A stretch of 64,000 nucleotides of DNA from an uncultured Clostridia bacterium. Its GTDB lineage: Bacteria > Bacillota > Clostridia > Christensenellales > Aristaeellaceae. The notes beneath the pieces are model-generated. The model was given only the letters and a program-made list of their open reading frames with translations. It did no database searches and was not told the origin of the DNA. A program made the translations under genes and the position numbers. The stretch covers positions 73,334 to 137,333 of the forward strand of contig CAKTUU010000002.1 of assembly GCA_934621505.1 (NCBI GenBank), read 5' to 3'. Positions within the stretch are counted from its first letter, which is position 1, and each line of letters begins with the position of its first letter. Shown piece by piece: positions 7,289 through 14,913 of the stretch.

Positions 7289-8353
7289 TTACAGCCCAAA
7301 CAGCCGCAAAATGTCCTTGTAGGTAAAAAACAGCATAAGCCCCAGCAGCAACGCGTAGCCGCACAGATGCACGATGCTTTCAATGCGCTGGTTCACCGGC
7401 TTGCGGCGAACGGCCTCGATAATCATAAACACCAGGCGGCTGCCGTCCAGCCCGGGAATGGGCAGCAGGTTCATCAGCCCCAGATTGATGGAAATGACCA
7501 CCATCAGGTACAGGAAGATTTCCAGCCCGCCCTGCTGGGTCTGCTGGGCCACCAGCTGAATAACGCCAACGGGACCGGCGGTCTGGTCCAGCCCCTCGCC
7601 GGTGGTAAACAGCTTGCCCAGCGCCTGCAAAATGGCCGTGGAGGCCGACTTGCAGGTGCTCCACGCCGCCGGAATGACGCTGCCCGCGGGCATGGGGCTG
7701 TAGCCGGACTGGATGGTAATACCGATCATATAGCGGTTTTGCTCGCTGTCATAATAGGGATGAATGGTCAGGTCGTGCTGGCCGTCCTCCCGGGACACGG
7801 TCATTTGCACATCCTGCCCCTCGCCCAGGCTGCCGATGGCGTCGCTGACGTCCTGGGCGCTTTTGCCCTGCATATCCACGCCGTTGACCGACACAAACGC
7901 ATCCCCCGGCAGCAGCCCCGCCTGGGCGGCGGGCTGGCCCGCCGTAACGTCCGCCACCACCGGGGTGGACAGCACCACGCCGTAGGCGGCCATCAGCACG
8001 ACGGCTACCACAAAGGCCAGCACAAAGTTCATCAGCGGGCCGCAGGACACGCTGATCATGCGCTTCCACACAGGGGCGTTGCTATAGCTGCGAGGGTCGT
8101 CCTTCTGGGGGCCATCGGGGTCGTCGTCCGTATCGCCGTAGAACATGCAGTAGCCGCCCAGGGGAATGGGCCGCAGGGAAAACACGGTTTCGTGCTTTTT
8201 GCTGTGCCACTGAAACAGCTTGGGGCCAAAGCCAATGGAAAATTCCTTAACCGGAATGCCGCACATACGGGCCGAGGCAAAGTGGCCAAACTCGTGCACG
8301 GTAATGAGAATGCCCAGCAGCAGCAGGGCCAGCAATACATACAAAACGGTCAT
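7289..8353 (-). CDS. rseP: Site-2-type intramembrane zinc metalloprotease
   Basis: The 354-residue M50B protease has the zinc-binding HEFGH motif in its first transmembrane helix (about residues 20-24), a central PDZ domain (about 115-195) and the C-terminal LLPIPGLDGSR motif carrying the third metal ligand. RseP/RasP enzymes cut membrane-bound anti-sigma factors and remnant signal peptides. It is the last gene of the frr-uppS-cdsA-dxr-rseP run, the common Firmicutes order. An anti-sigma protein is encoded about 1.1 kb away and is a possible substrate, though this is inference. The ATG at 8353 follows AAAGGACG. Confidence 0.95.
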   Translation of the reverse strand: MTVLYVLLALLLLGILITVHEFGHFASARMCGIPVKEFSIGFGPKLFQWHSKKHETVFSLRPIPLGGYCMFYGDTDDDPDGPQKDDPRSYSNAPVWKRMISVSCGPLMNFVLAFVVAVVLMAAYGVVLSTPVVADVTAGQPAAQAGLLPGDAFVSVNGVDMQGKSAQDVSDAIGSLGEGQDVQMTVSREDGQHDLTIHPYYDSEQNRYMIGITIQSGYSPMPAGSVIPAAWSTCKSASTAILQALGKLFTTGEGLDQTAGPVGVIQLVAQQTQQGGLEIFLYLMVVISINLGLMNLLPIPGLDGSRLVFMIIEAVRRKPVNQRIESIVHLCGYALLLGLMLFFTYKDILRLFGL

Positions 8354-8378
8354 GAAACGTCCTTTCTGCGGGGGAGGG

Positions 8379-9539
8379 TCAAAAACGGCTCAGGTATTGC
8401 CGCGCCGCCAGACGGGCCTGACGGTCCGCCGCCAGCACATCGTCCAGGGTGTCGGCGGGCAGGTGAGCCACATGGCTGAGGACCTCCTCCACGGTGTCAA
8501 AAATACGCCCGATAGGTACGGGCTCGGGGGAGCGCAGCAGATGGAACACCGCCTCCTCGTTGGCGGCGTTCAGCACGCAGCCGGCCGCGCCTCCGGCCTG
8601 CATGCATTCCCGGGACAGGCGCACGCTGGGGAAGCGCTCCTCGTCCGGGCGCTCAAAGGTAAGGCCGCTCAGGCTGAACAGGTCCAGGGGCTGGCCGCCG
8701 GTGGGCAGGCGCTCCGGATAGGTCATGGCATACAGAATGGGCAGGCGCATATCCGGCGTGCCCAGCTGGGCAATCAGCGCGCCGTCGGCAAAGGTAACGC
8801 CGCTGTGAACCACGCTTTGAGGATGAACCACCACCTGAATCTGCTCCGGCCGCGCGTCAAAAAGCCACCGGGCCTCCATCATTTCCAGCGCCTTGTTAAA
8901 CAGGGTGGCGGAATCGATGGTGATTTTCTGCCCCATCACCCAGTTGGGATGTTTGAGGGCCTGGGCCCTGGTAGCGCTGCGGATGGCCTGCCGGTCCCAG
9001 GTGCGGAACGGCCCGCCGGAGCAGGTCAGCACAAGGCTCTGGTAAGGGTTTCCCCCCGCGCCCTGCAGGCACTGGAAGATGGCGCTGTGCTCGCTGTCCA
9101 CGGGCAGCAGCCGGTTGGGGCCCTCCCTGCGGGCGGCTTCCATCACCAGATGGCCGCCCGCCACCAGCGCTTCCTTGTTGGCCAGCAGCACCCGCTTGTG
9201 GTGGGCAAAGGCGCACAGCACGCTTTCCAGCCCCACCATGCCCACCACGCTGACCAGCACGTCGTCGCAGTCGCAGGCGGCGGCCCGGGTGAGCGCCTCC
9301 TTGCCGAAAACCCAGTCGCAATAGCGCAGATCCTGGGGAATTTCCTCGAGGGGGATGGGTTCCACCAGACCCGCAACCTGGGGCCGGAAGGCGCGAACCT
9401 GCTCAAACAGCTTTTCCCGGTTCTGGTTGGCGGTCAGCGCCACCACCTGAAACCGGTCCTCATGGAGTTGGGCCACCTGCAGGGCCTGGGTGCCGATGCT
9501 GCCCGTGGAACCCAGGATGGCCAGTTTACGCCGAATCAT
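8379..9539 (-). CDS. dxr: 1-deoxy-D-xylulose 5-phosphate reductoisomerase
   Basis: The 386-residue product has the N-terminal NADPH-binding LGSTGSIGTQ motif, the substrate/metal-binding PVDSEHSAIFQCL segment and the C-terminal helical domain. It catalyses the first committed step of the MEP pathway for isoprenoid precursors (DXP to MEP). That pathway feeds the undecaprenyl phosphate made by the neighbouring UppS. The ATG at 9539 follows AAAGGGG. The cdsA stop is 12 bp upstream. Confidence 0.98.
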   Translation of the reverse strand: MIRRKLAILGSTGSIGTQALQVAQLHEDRFQVVALTANQNREKLFEQVRAFRPQVAGLVEPIPLEEIPQDLRYCDWVFGKEALTRAAACDCDDVLVSVVGMVGLESVLCAFAHHKRVLLANKEALVAGGHLVMEAARREGPNRLLPVDSEHSAIFQCLQGAGGNPYQSLVLTCSGGPFRTWDRQAIRSATRAQALKHPNWVMGQKITIDSATLFNKALEMMEARWLFDARPEQIQVVVHPQSVVHSGVTFADGALIAQLGTPDMRLPILYAMTYPERLPTGGQPLDLFSLSGLTFERPDEERFPSVRLSRECMQAGGAAGCVLNAANEEAVFHLLRSPEPVPIGRIFDTVEEVLSHVAHLPADTLDDVLAADRQARLAARQYLSRF

Positions 9540-9551
9540 AACACAGCCCCT

Positions 9552-10397
9552 TTACACAACCAGAATCACCCGGTAGCAGTATATGATGATGGCGACGAAA
9601 ACAATGCTGTCCAGCCGGTCCATCATACCGCCGTGGCCGGGAAAAATGTGGCTGAAATCCTTAATCTTGCAGTGACGCTTGACCATGCTGGCAAACAGAT
9701 CGCCCATTTGGCCGGCCACGCCGCCCACCAGACCCACCAGCATATTGGCCCAGAACGGGGGAAAGACGATCCCGGGGCAGAACGCGCCGTACAGCCAGCC
9801 GGTCACCAGCGCGCATAAAATGCTGCCCAGCAGCCCGCCGATGCAGCCCGCGATGGTTTTGTTGGGGCTGATATGGGGGCACAGCTTGGGACCGCCGAGC
9901 AGACTGCCGGTGAAATAGGCGAAGGTGTCGCCGCCTACGGCCACCGCAAAAACCAGCACCAGCAGGAAGGTTTGCATCTCGCGCCCCTCCGCGCCCAAAA
10001 CGCCAAACAGGCACATGCCGGGAAGCACAATGCTCAGCATGGGCAGCACGCTCATTTCCAGATCAATCAAATCCGGGTCCTGGCGGCGCATGATGCAAAA
10101 CAGCACGCAGAAGCTGAGCAGCGTCAGAATGGGAATCATAGCCGCGGTGGAATAAAAAATCATCAGCGGCATGGATACCGCCAGCGCGGCAAAGCTGGGC
10201 CACCATACCGGCGCGTGACCCGCCGCGCACAGGGCGTGCAGCTCCTCATACAGGCCCATGGCCAGGCAGACAAAAACGGTCACGGCCACCACCCAGCCCC
10301 CCAAGCGCAGCACCAGCACCAATAGCGCAATCAGAAACGCGCCGGTGGCCGTGCGCTGCGCCAGGGAGGATTTTTTCTTTTCCGGGGCTTCGCTCAT
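9552..10397 (-). CDS. cdsA: Phosphatidate cytidylyltransferase
   Basis: The 281-residue multi-pass membrane protein (about eight hydrophobic segments) ends with the CdsA signature SMVKRHCKIKDFS followed by FPGHGGMMDR. It makes CDP-diacylglycerol from CTP and phosphatidic acid at the cytoplasmic membrane. I chose the ATG at 10397 (MSEAPEKKKSS) because AGGAGG lies 9 bp upstream; a longer in-frame start at 10469 would lie inside uppS. It overlaps no functional element of uppS and sits 17 bp downstream of its stop. Confidence 0.97.
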   Translation of the reverse strand: MSEAPEKKKSSLAQRTATGAFLIALLVLVLRLGGWVVAVTVFVCLAMGLYEELHALCAAGHAPVWWPSFAALAVSMPLMIFYSTAAMIPILTLLSFCVLFCIMRRQDPDLIDLEMSVLPMLSIVLPGMCLFGVLGAEGREMQTFLLVLVFAVAVGGDTFAYFTGSLLGGPKLCPHISPNKTIAGCIGGLLGSILCALVTGWLYGAFCPGIVFPPFWANMLVGLVGGVAGQMGDLFASMVKRHCKIKDFSHIFPGHGGMMDRLDSIVFVAIIIYCYRVILVV

Positions 10398-10414
10398 GGG
10401 GGAAACACCTCCTG

Positions 10415-11155
10415 TTATTCTTCCCGCTTGCCAAAGCGGCGCTTGCGGCTTTGAAATTCCGCAATGCACTGGTGGTACTGCTTCAGGTCAAAATCCGGCC
10501 ACAGCACCGTGGGAAAAACAAATTCAGCGTAAGCGCACTGGTACAAAAGAAAATTGGACAGGCGCATTTCACCGCTGGTGCGGATGAGCAAATCCACCTC
10601 CGGCATACCGGCGGTGTACAGGCGGCTGGACAGCTTGTCCTCGGTAATATCGTCCGGGGACAGGCGGCCCGCCTGCACGTCCCGGGCCAGGCTGCGGGCG
10701 GCGCGGGCCAGCTCCGCCCGGCTGCCGTAGTTAATGGCGATGTTCAGGCAAAGGCCCGTGTTTTGGGCAGTGCGGTTTTCCGCGTCCATCAGAGCGGCCC
10801 GCTGCTTATCCGGCAGGGCGGATTTATCGCCCAAAATCAGAATATGCACATTTTTTTCGCACAGTTCGTCGATTTCGGAGGCGAAAAAATCCAAAATCAG
10901 CTGCATCAGGGCGTCCACCTCGGTTTGGGGACGGCCCCAGTTTTCGGTGGAAAAGGCGTAAAGCGACAGGGCCTTGATGCCCATATCGCTGGAATTGCGA
11001 ATGATGGAGCGCAGGGTTTCCGTACCGGCGCGGTGGCCCATGGCGATTTTGACCTTGTGCTGCCTGGCCCAGCGGCCGTTGCCATCCATAATGATGGCCA
11101 CATGCCGGGGCAGCCGGTCCAGGTCGATTGGCACGTACAGGGTAGGCGTGGTCAT
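10415..11155 (-). CDS. uppS: Isoprenyl transferase (undecaprenyl diphosphate synthase)
   Basis: The 246-residue cis-prenyltransferase shows the catalytic HVAIIMDGNGRWA motif near residue 20 and the C-terminal IRTSGEMRLSNFLLYQ and YAEFVF motifs that bind IPP and Mg2+. It builds the C55 lipid carrier for peptidoglycan and wall glycans. Its ATG overlaps the stop of the preceding small gene (ATGA, 11152-11155), indicating translational coupling. Confidence 0.98.
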   Translation of the reverse strand: MTTPTLYVPIDLDRLPRHVAIIMDGNGRWARQHKVKIAMGHRAGTETLRSIIRNSSDMGIKALSLYAFSTENWGRPQTEVDALMQLILDFFASEIDELCEKNVHILILGDKSALPDKQRAALMDAENRTAQNTGLCLNIAINYGSRAELARAARSLARDVQAGRLSPDDITEDKLSSRLYTAGMPEVDLLIRTSGEMRLSNFLLYQCAYAEFVFPTVLWPDFDLKQYHQCIAEFQSRKRRFGKREE

Positions 11156-11424
11156 GACTGGTTCCTTTCCACGGGCCTGGGGTCGCCCGTCAAAAAACGT
11201 GAAACGATGAGCCTGCGCCCATCCTCCTCCACCGCCACCACACGGGTGCTGGCATAGCCCAGCGCCTCGCCCTGATCGGTGCGCAGCGCGTCCTCGGGCA
11301 GGGGAAGCCGGCGGGCGGGAGCGGCGGTGGGCACCACCTGCACCTGGGTAATGCCGCTGGCGGATAAAAGGGCCAGCGCGGCGGATGTGGGCAGACCCAG
11401 AAGATGCTCAAAGGTAAGCTGCAT
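11152..11424 (-). CDS. Uncharacterised 90-residue protein between frr and uppS
   Basis: The product has no signal peptide or transmembrane helix. Its first half (HLLGLPTSAALALLSASG followed by ITQVQVVPTAAPARR) resembles the 'G-x-x-x-x-x-A-x-x-x-L-x-x-x-G' pattern of a PASTA repeat, and the second half is a short beta-rich tail. The PASTA likeness is a visual impression only. The ATG at 11424 has CAGGAGAAA upstream and the stop overlaps uppS by 4 bp, which supports it as a real member of the operon. It is not part of the textbook frr-uppS gene order. Confidence 0.75.
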   Translation of the reverse strand: MQLTFEHLLGLPTSAALALLSASGITQVQVVPTAAPARRLPLPEDALRTDQGEALGYASTRVVAVEEDGRRLIVSRFLTGDPRPVERNQS

Positions 11425-11815
11425 AGGGATTTCTCCTGAAAAAAGGCTTGTCCGTCTTGGACGGACGGACCATGACGTTTGCGGCGGGCTGCTTCCCGCC
11501 GCAAACGTATAGTGGATAGGGTGCGAAAGCGCAGACGCTCCAACGGAGCGGATGTGCGTCCCCCCTGCCGGAAAGCCAAGCCGCACGACAGCGAACGGAG
11601 GGAGGGGTGATACCCTCCCGCAAGTGAGCGGCATACAAGAATGAGGGTTCTAAAGCATGGGCGTTCAGCTGGAACGTCCATGCGTCCCCCTTGCCGGAAA
11701 GCCAAGCCGCACGACAGCGAACGGAGGGAGGGGTGATACCCTCCCGCAAGTGAGCGGCACACAAGAATGAGGGTTCTAAAGCATGGGCGTTCTGCTGGAA
11801 CGTCCATGCGTCCCC
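11425..11815. repeat. 126-bp tandem repeat and hairpins in the 391-bp frr downstream spacer
   Basis: Two copies of a 126-bp unit occupy 11555-11680 and 11681-11806 with only three differences. A third partial match starts at 11807. Each unit contains a GGGAGGG/CCCTCCC hairpin and a CATGG(G)CGTTC/GAACGTCCATG hairpin. Downstream on the minus strand are a perfect 14-bp stem (11475-11488 with 11495-11508) and a GTCCGTC/GACGGAC hairpin (11450-11466). Because 126 is a multiple of three, an open frame of about 200 codons crosses the array on the minus strand, but it has no ribosome binding site and only reflects the repeat. I see no gene here. Confidence 0.8.
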
Positions 11816-12373
11816 TCACACTTCCATGATTTCCTTTTCCTTTTTGGCGCTCAGGTCGTCGATGCCCTTAATGGCCTCGTCGGTCTTTTCCTGCATTTTC
11901 TTTTCAGCCTTGGTCCGGTCGTCCTCGGTGATTTTGCCGTCCTTTTCCAGCTTCTTAAACTGGTCCATGGCCTCGCGGCGGATGGAGCGGATGGCTACCT
12001 TGCTGTCCTCGGCGCTTTTGCGCACCAGCTTGGTCAGCTCCTTGCGGCGCTCCTCGTTCAGTTCCGGAATCACCAGACGGATCAGCTTTCCGTCATTGGA
12101 GGGGTTCAGGCCCAGGTCGCTTTTCAGAATGGCTTTTTCCACCAGCGGAATGGCCTTCTGGTCCCAAACGCTGATGACCAGCATACGGGGCTCGGGCGAG
12201 GTAACGTTGCCCATCTGGTTCAGGGGCGTCTGGGTGCCGTAGTAATCCACCGTTATCCGGTCCAGCAGCTGGGGATTGGCGCGTCCCGCACGGATGGAGC
12301 GCAGATCCTCCACAAATACATTGGTGGTTTTCTTCATTTTTTCAACGGCGTTGTCAATAACCTCACGGTACAT
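11816..12373 (-). CDS. frr: Ribosome recycling factor
   Basis: The 185-residue product matches RRF along its length: the three-helix bundle, the VEDLRSIRAGRANPQLLD segment and the C-terminal DRTKAEKKMQ/DEAIKGIDDL helix. It splits post-termination ribosomes together with EF-G. The ATG at 12373 follows AAGGGAGG. pyrH and tsf, which often precede frr, are absent here; instead the gene has its own promoter just upstream. Confidence 0.98.
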   Translation of the reverse strand: MYREVIDNAVEKMKKTTNVFVEDLRSIRAGRANPQLLDRITVDYYGTQTPLNQMGNVTSPEPRMLVISVWDQKAIPLVEKAILKSDLGLNPSNDGKLIRLVIPELNEERRKELTKLVRKSAEDSKVAIRSIRREAMDQFKKLEKDGKITEDDRTKAEKKMQEKTDEAIKGIDDLSAKKEKEIMEV

Positions 12374-12416
12374 GGCGGTTCCTCCCTTGCGATAAAAGAA
12401 TCAGACAGATATTCAT

Positions 12417-12445
12417 ATTGTATCGCAGATGCCGCCAAAAAACAA
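12417..12445 (-). promoter_or_regulatory. Probable promoter of the frr operon
   Basis: TTGTTT (12440-12445) and TACAAT (12417-12422) on the minus strand are separated by exactly 17 bp, about 45 bp upstream of the frr start and just downstream of the amidase stop. Confidence 0.6.
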
Positions 12446-12452
12446 GACGGAT

Positions 12453-13190
12453 TTACAGCCCGCGCAGCCGCCGCCAGCGAATCAGCCCCTGGGCGACGGC
12501 CTGCCCAAACTGCAGCTGATACGCCGGGTCCAGCAGCATTTTCTCCTCCTGAGCGTTGCTGATGAAGCCGCATTCCACCAGCGCCGATGGCAGCGGGCCC
12601 CGCAGCACATAATAGTCCCCCGCCAGGGCGCTGCGTTCTCTGGCGGGATGCAGGGAATCGATGATGGCGGCCTGCAGGGTTTCGGCCAGGACTTTTCCTT
12701 CTTCCGCCCCGCGCTGGTAAAACACCTGGGGGCCCTGCTCCCGGCGGCTGCGGTATTCGTTCATATGAATGCTTAAAAACACCTGGGCTCCCGCTTCACC
12801 GGCCAAGTCCACACGCCGCTGCAAATCCTGCCGCTTGCGGGCGCGGGTGGCCGTATCCCCGTCCGCCAGGCATACGTCCTGCCGCCGGGTCAGCACCACC
12901 TGAGCGCCGTGGTCCAAAAGCGCCTGCTCGATGCTCAGGGCCATTTGCAGGGTGATTTCCTTTTCCCACAGGCCGCTTTCCAGGGCTCTGGCCCCGCCGT
13001 CATAACCGCCGTGGCCCGGGTCCAGCGCCACCACCAGCCCGGCCAGCTCCTGGTCCGCCGGCACGTCCGCCTCCACGGGCACGGCGGGCTGTGCTGACAG
13101 CCCCGCGGCGCAGATCAGCAGGGTGAGCAGGACGCACATGCGCAGCCGGCCACGTTTCTTTGTTACAAAATCCTCAACAAACTGTTTCAT
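12453..13190 (-). CDS. N-acetylmuramoyl-L-alanine amidase (Amidase_3), membrane-anchored or secreted
   Basis: The 245-residue product has an N-terminal hydrophobic signal/anchor (about 18-35, MCVLLTLLICAAGLSA) and a zinc-dependent Amidase_3 domain: VVALDPGHGGYDGG (first His), the metal Glu in GLWEKEITLQ, FLSIHMN (second His) and the catalytic Glu in SALVECGFISNAQEE. It cleaves the bond between MurNAc and the stem peptide. Its length is close to CwlD-type amidases, but nothing here proves a sporulation role. I chose the ATG at 13190 because AGGGGAGG precedes it; an ATG at 13208 would have no such site. Its start abuts the DnaA-box-like cluster. Confidence 0.9.
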   Translation of the reverse strand: MKQFVEDFVTKKRGRLRMCVLLTLLICAAGLSAQPAVPVEADVPADQELAGLVVALDPGHGGYDGGARALESGLWEKEITLQMALSIEQALLDHGAQVVLTRRQDVCLADGDTATRARKRQDLQRRVDLAGEAGAQVFLSIHMNEYRSRREQGPQVFYQRGAEEGKVLAETLQAAIIDSLHPARERSALAGDYYVLRGPLPSALVECGFISNAQEEKMLLDPAYQLQFGQAVAQGLIRWRRLRGL

Positions 13191-13560
13191 GTGGAAACCT
13201 CCCCTCATGGGCCTGTGGGGTTTTCATCATGTGGAAAACACCGTTTAACGCTATTCGCCTGGGGAGGAATTCATGCAGACTTTCCACACTTTCCACATGG
13301 TTTTCCATGCAAAAGAGGCTTATTTTGCAAAAGAAACGGCTTTTATGTGGAAAAACGGCCTATGAAAACCAGATGTGGACGGAAAGTTTTCCACATAGAG
13401 GACGGATGTGGAAATGCATGGGCAAAACGTGTGAAAAATGTGGAAAACTCGTGGAAAAGCTTCATAATTTTGATGCGGACAATACGATTTTCTTAACTTT
13501 TCCACACAAAAAATTTCAAATTTATGGAAGGGATTCGACGCTGCAGAAAAGAAAATAGAT
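13190..13560. other. AT-rich intergenic region with a cluster of DnaA-box-like sites (candidate origin or DnaA-bound control region)
   Basis: Five exact TTTTCCACA sites (a match to TTWTNCACA) lie at 13230-13238, 13346-13354, 13387-13395, 13439-13447 and 13498-13506, on both strands. One-mismatch relatives lie at 13190-13198, 13280-13288, 13289-13297, 13407-13415 and 13450-13458. The stretch is clearly lower in G+C than its surroundings, with an especially AT-rich right end (13485-13570). Genes diverge from it, with minus-strand genes to the left and plus-strand genes to the right, and gyrBA are 17 kb away. dnaA, dnaN and rpmH are not adjacent, so a divergent promoter region bound by DnaA or another factor is the main alternative. 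No gene is seen. Confidence 0.45.
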
Positions 13561-13586
13561 AGGAAAAACACCCATTAGAAGGATGA

Positions 13587-14858
13587 ATGATGAAAAAGAT
13601 TCTGTGTGTTCTACTGACCATTCTGCTGAGCTTGAACGGCCTTGCGGCCTATGCCCAGGAGCCCGCGCCCACCCGGCGGACGCTGCAGTCCGGCAGCCGG
13701 GGCGACGATGTGCTGACGATGAAGCGCCGCCTGCGGGAGCTGAATTACTTTTCCACGGACGATTTGAACGACCGGTTCAACCAGTCCACGGAAAAGGCTG
13801 TGAAACAGTTTCAAAAGGAAAACGGGCTGAAGCAGACCGGAAAGGTAGACGGGGAACTGTGGGCGCTGCTGTTTTCTGATCAGGCGGCGGCCCATGCGGA
13901 CCCGACCCCTACCCCCAAGCCCACGCCCAAGCCGACCAAAGCGCCGCCCGCCGCCACGCCGGTGCCCACCGCGCCGCCCATTGCCACGCCAGCGCCGCAG
14001 GTGGACTGGCCCCAGCGGGACGAGGAGGGCTACCTGCTGGAGGGTGAGCCCTTTGTTTACGAAAACGATGAGGAAGGCTACTGGGCCTATCTGAGCGCCA
14101 GCCTGCAAATCATCATTCAGCGCTGCCATGACGACGACATTCCCCTGACCTGGTTTGAAACCGACATCCGCATGCGGGACGGAGAGCGTTTTTTAAGCGT
14201 GGAAACCAACCCCAAACGTCCGGGAACCCGGTTTCGCTACCCGTATGACATTGCCACGGACAATCATTTTGTGCTGGGGTTCAGCGACGACTTTTACGGC
14301 CACCGCATCAACCGGGGCCAGACCATCGGCGTTGTTATCCGGGACGGCCAGGTGATTGGCGACAGCACCTACCGCAAGCGGCTGCACAATCTGCCCAATC
14401 TGGATATACTGGCCCAGTTTGAGGACGGTACGCTGAAGGCCTATTATTCCTATGAGTATAGCGCGCAGGAATTGCTGGACATGGGCGTGGTGAACGTATT
14501 CTGCTTTGGTCCCGTGCTGATTCGGGACGGCGAAATTGACCCGCTGGTTTTGCAAAAGTACTACGAAACCAAATCGCCCCGTCAGGCTCTTGGCATGATT
14601 GGGCCGGGACACTACCTGCTGCTGTCAGTGCAGGGCCGCATGAAGGAAAGTGCGGGCACCGGCCTGATTCGCATGGCGTACATGCTGAAGGAGCGGGGCG
14701 TAACCGAGGCGCTGAATCTGGACGGGGGCAATACCATGGCGCTGGTCTTTCGCGGGCGCATGCTGAACAAGCTGGCGACATGGAAAAACAAAAAATTTGT
14801 CCGCACGGTTACATCGCTGATTGGCGTAGGCGTTGACCCGGCGGTGGAAAGCCGTTAA
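13587..14858 (+). CDS. Secreted phosphodiester glycosidase-family protein with peptidoglycan-binding domain
   Basis: The 423-residue product has a signal peptide (about 1-24), a PG_binding_1 domain (about 32-90, SGSRGDDVLTMKRRLRELNY), a Pro/Thr-rich linker (105-140) and a C-terminal NAGPA/phosphodiester glycosidase-like domain (about 190-415) with GVVIRDGQVIG and the typical LNLDGGNTMALVFRGR motif. Related proteins remove phosphodiester-linked sugars. Here the wall-binding module suggests action on cell-wall polymers. The ATG at 13587 has AGAAGGA upstream; the next codon is also ATG. Confidence 0.85.
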   Translation: MMKKILCVLLTILLSLNGLAAYAQEPAPTRRTLQSGSRGDDVLTMKRRLRELNYFSTDDLNDRFNQSTEKAVKQFQKENGLKQTGKVDGELWALLFSDQAAAHADPTPTPKPTPKPTKAPPAATPVPTAPPIATPAPQVDWPQRDEEGYLLEGEPFVYENDEEGYWAYLSASLQIIIQRCHDDDIPLTWFETDIRMRDGERFLSVETNPKRPGTRFRYPYDIATDNHFVLGFSDDFYGHRINRGQTIGVVIRDGQVIGDSTYRKRLHNLPNLDILAQFEDGTLKAYYSYEYSAQELLDMGVVNVFCFGPVLIRDGEIDPLVLQKYYETKSPRQALGMIGPGHYLLLSVQGRMKESAGTGLIRMAYMLKERGVTEALNLDGGNTMALVFRGRMLNKLATWKNKKFVRTVTSLIGVGVDPAVESR

Positions 14859-14863
14859 AATAA

Positions 14864-14893
14864 ACCGGCCGTGAGTGCGCGGCCAGTTTTTTG
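14864..14893 (+). terminator. Intrinsic terminator or attenuator between glycosidase and CapA-like genes
   Basis: A CCGGCCG...GCGGCC hairpin is followed by AGTTTTTT at 14867-14893, directly after the glycosidase stop and 20 bp before the next start. Confidence 0.6.
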
Positions 14894-14913
14894 GATAGGG
14901 GAGGGCGCTTTTT

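Noticed and set aside
6602..7364. Minus-strand frames with repeated FHFGKPGA-like segments
   Set aside because: These come from reading the duplicated hairpins and the GC-rich insert as codons; no start signal or family supports them.
11425..11815. CRISPR-like array
   Set aside because: There are only two full units, which are contiguous with no spacers, and no cas genes are present in the window.
11190..11819. A 209-codon minus-strand frame with 42-residue repeats
   Set aside because: The repeats simply follow the 126-bp DNA tandem array, there is no ribosome binding site, and the frame overlaps the small gene before uppS in another phase.
13160..13571. Short open frames inside the DnaA-box-like region
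   Set aside because: They lack ribosome sites, run through the repeated TTTTCCACA motifs and have low-complexity products; the segment looks regulatory.
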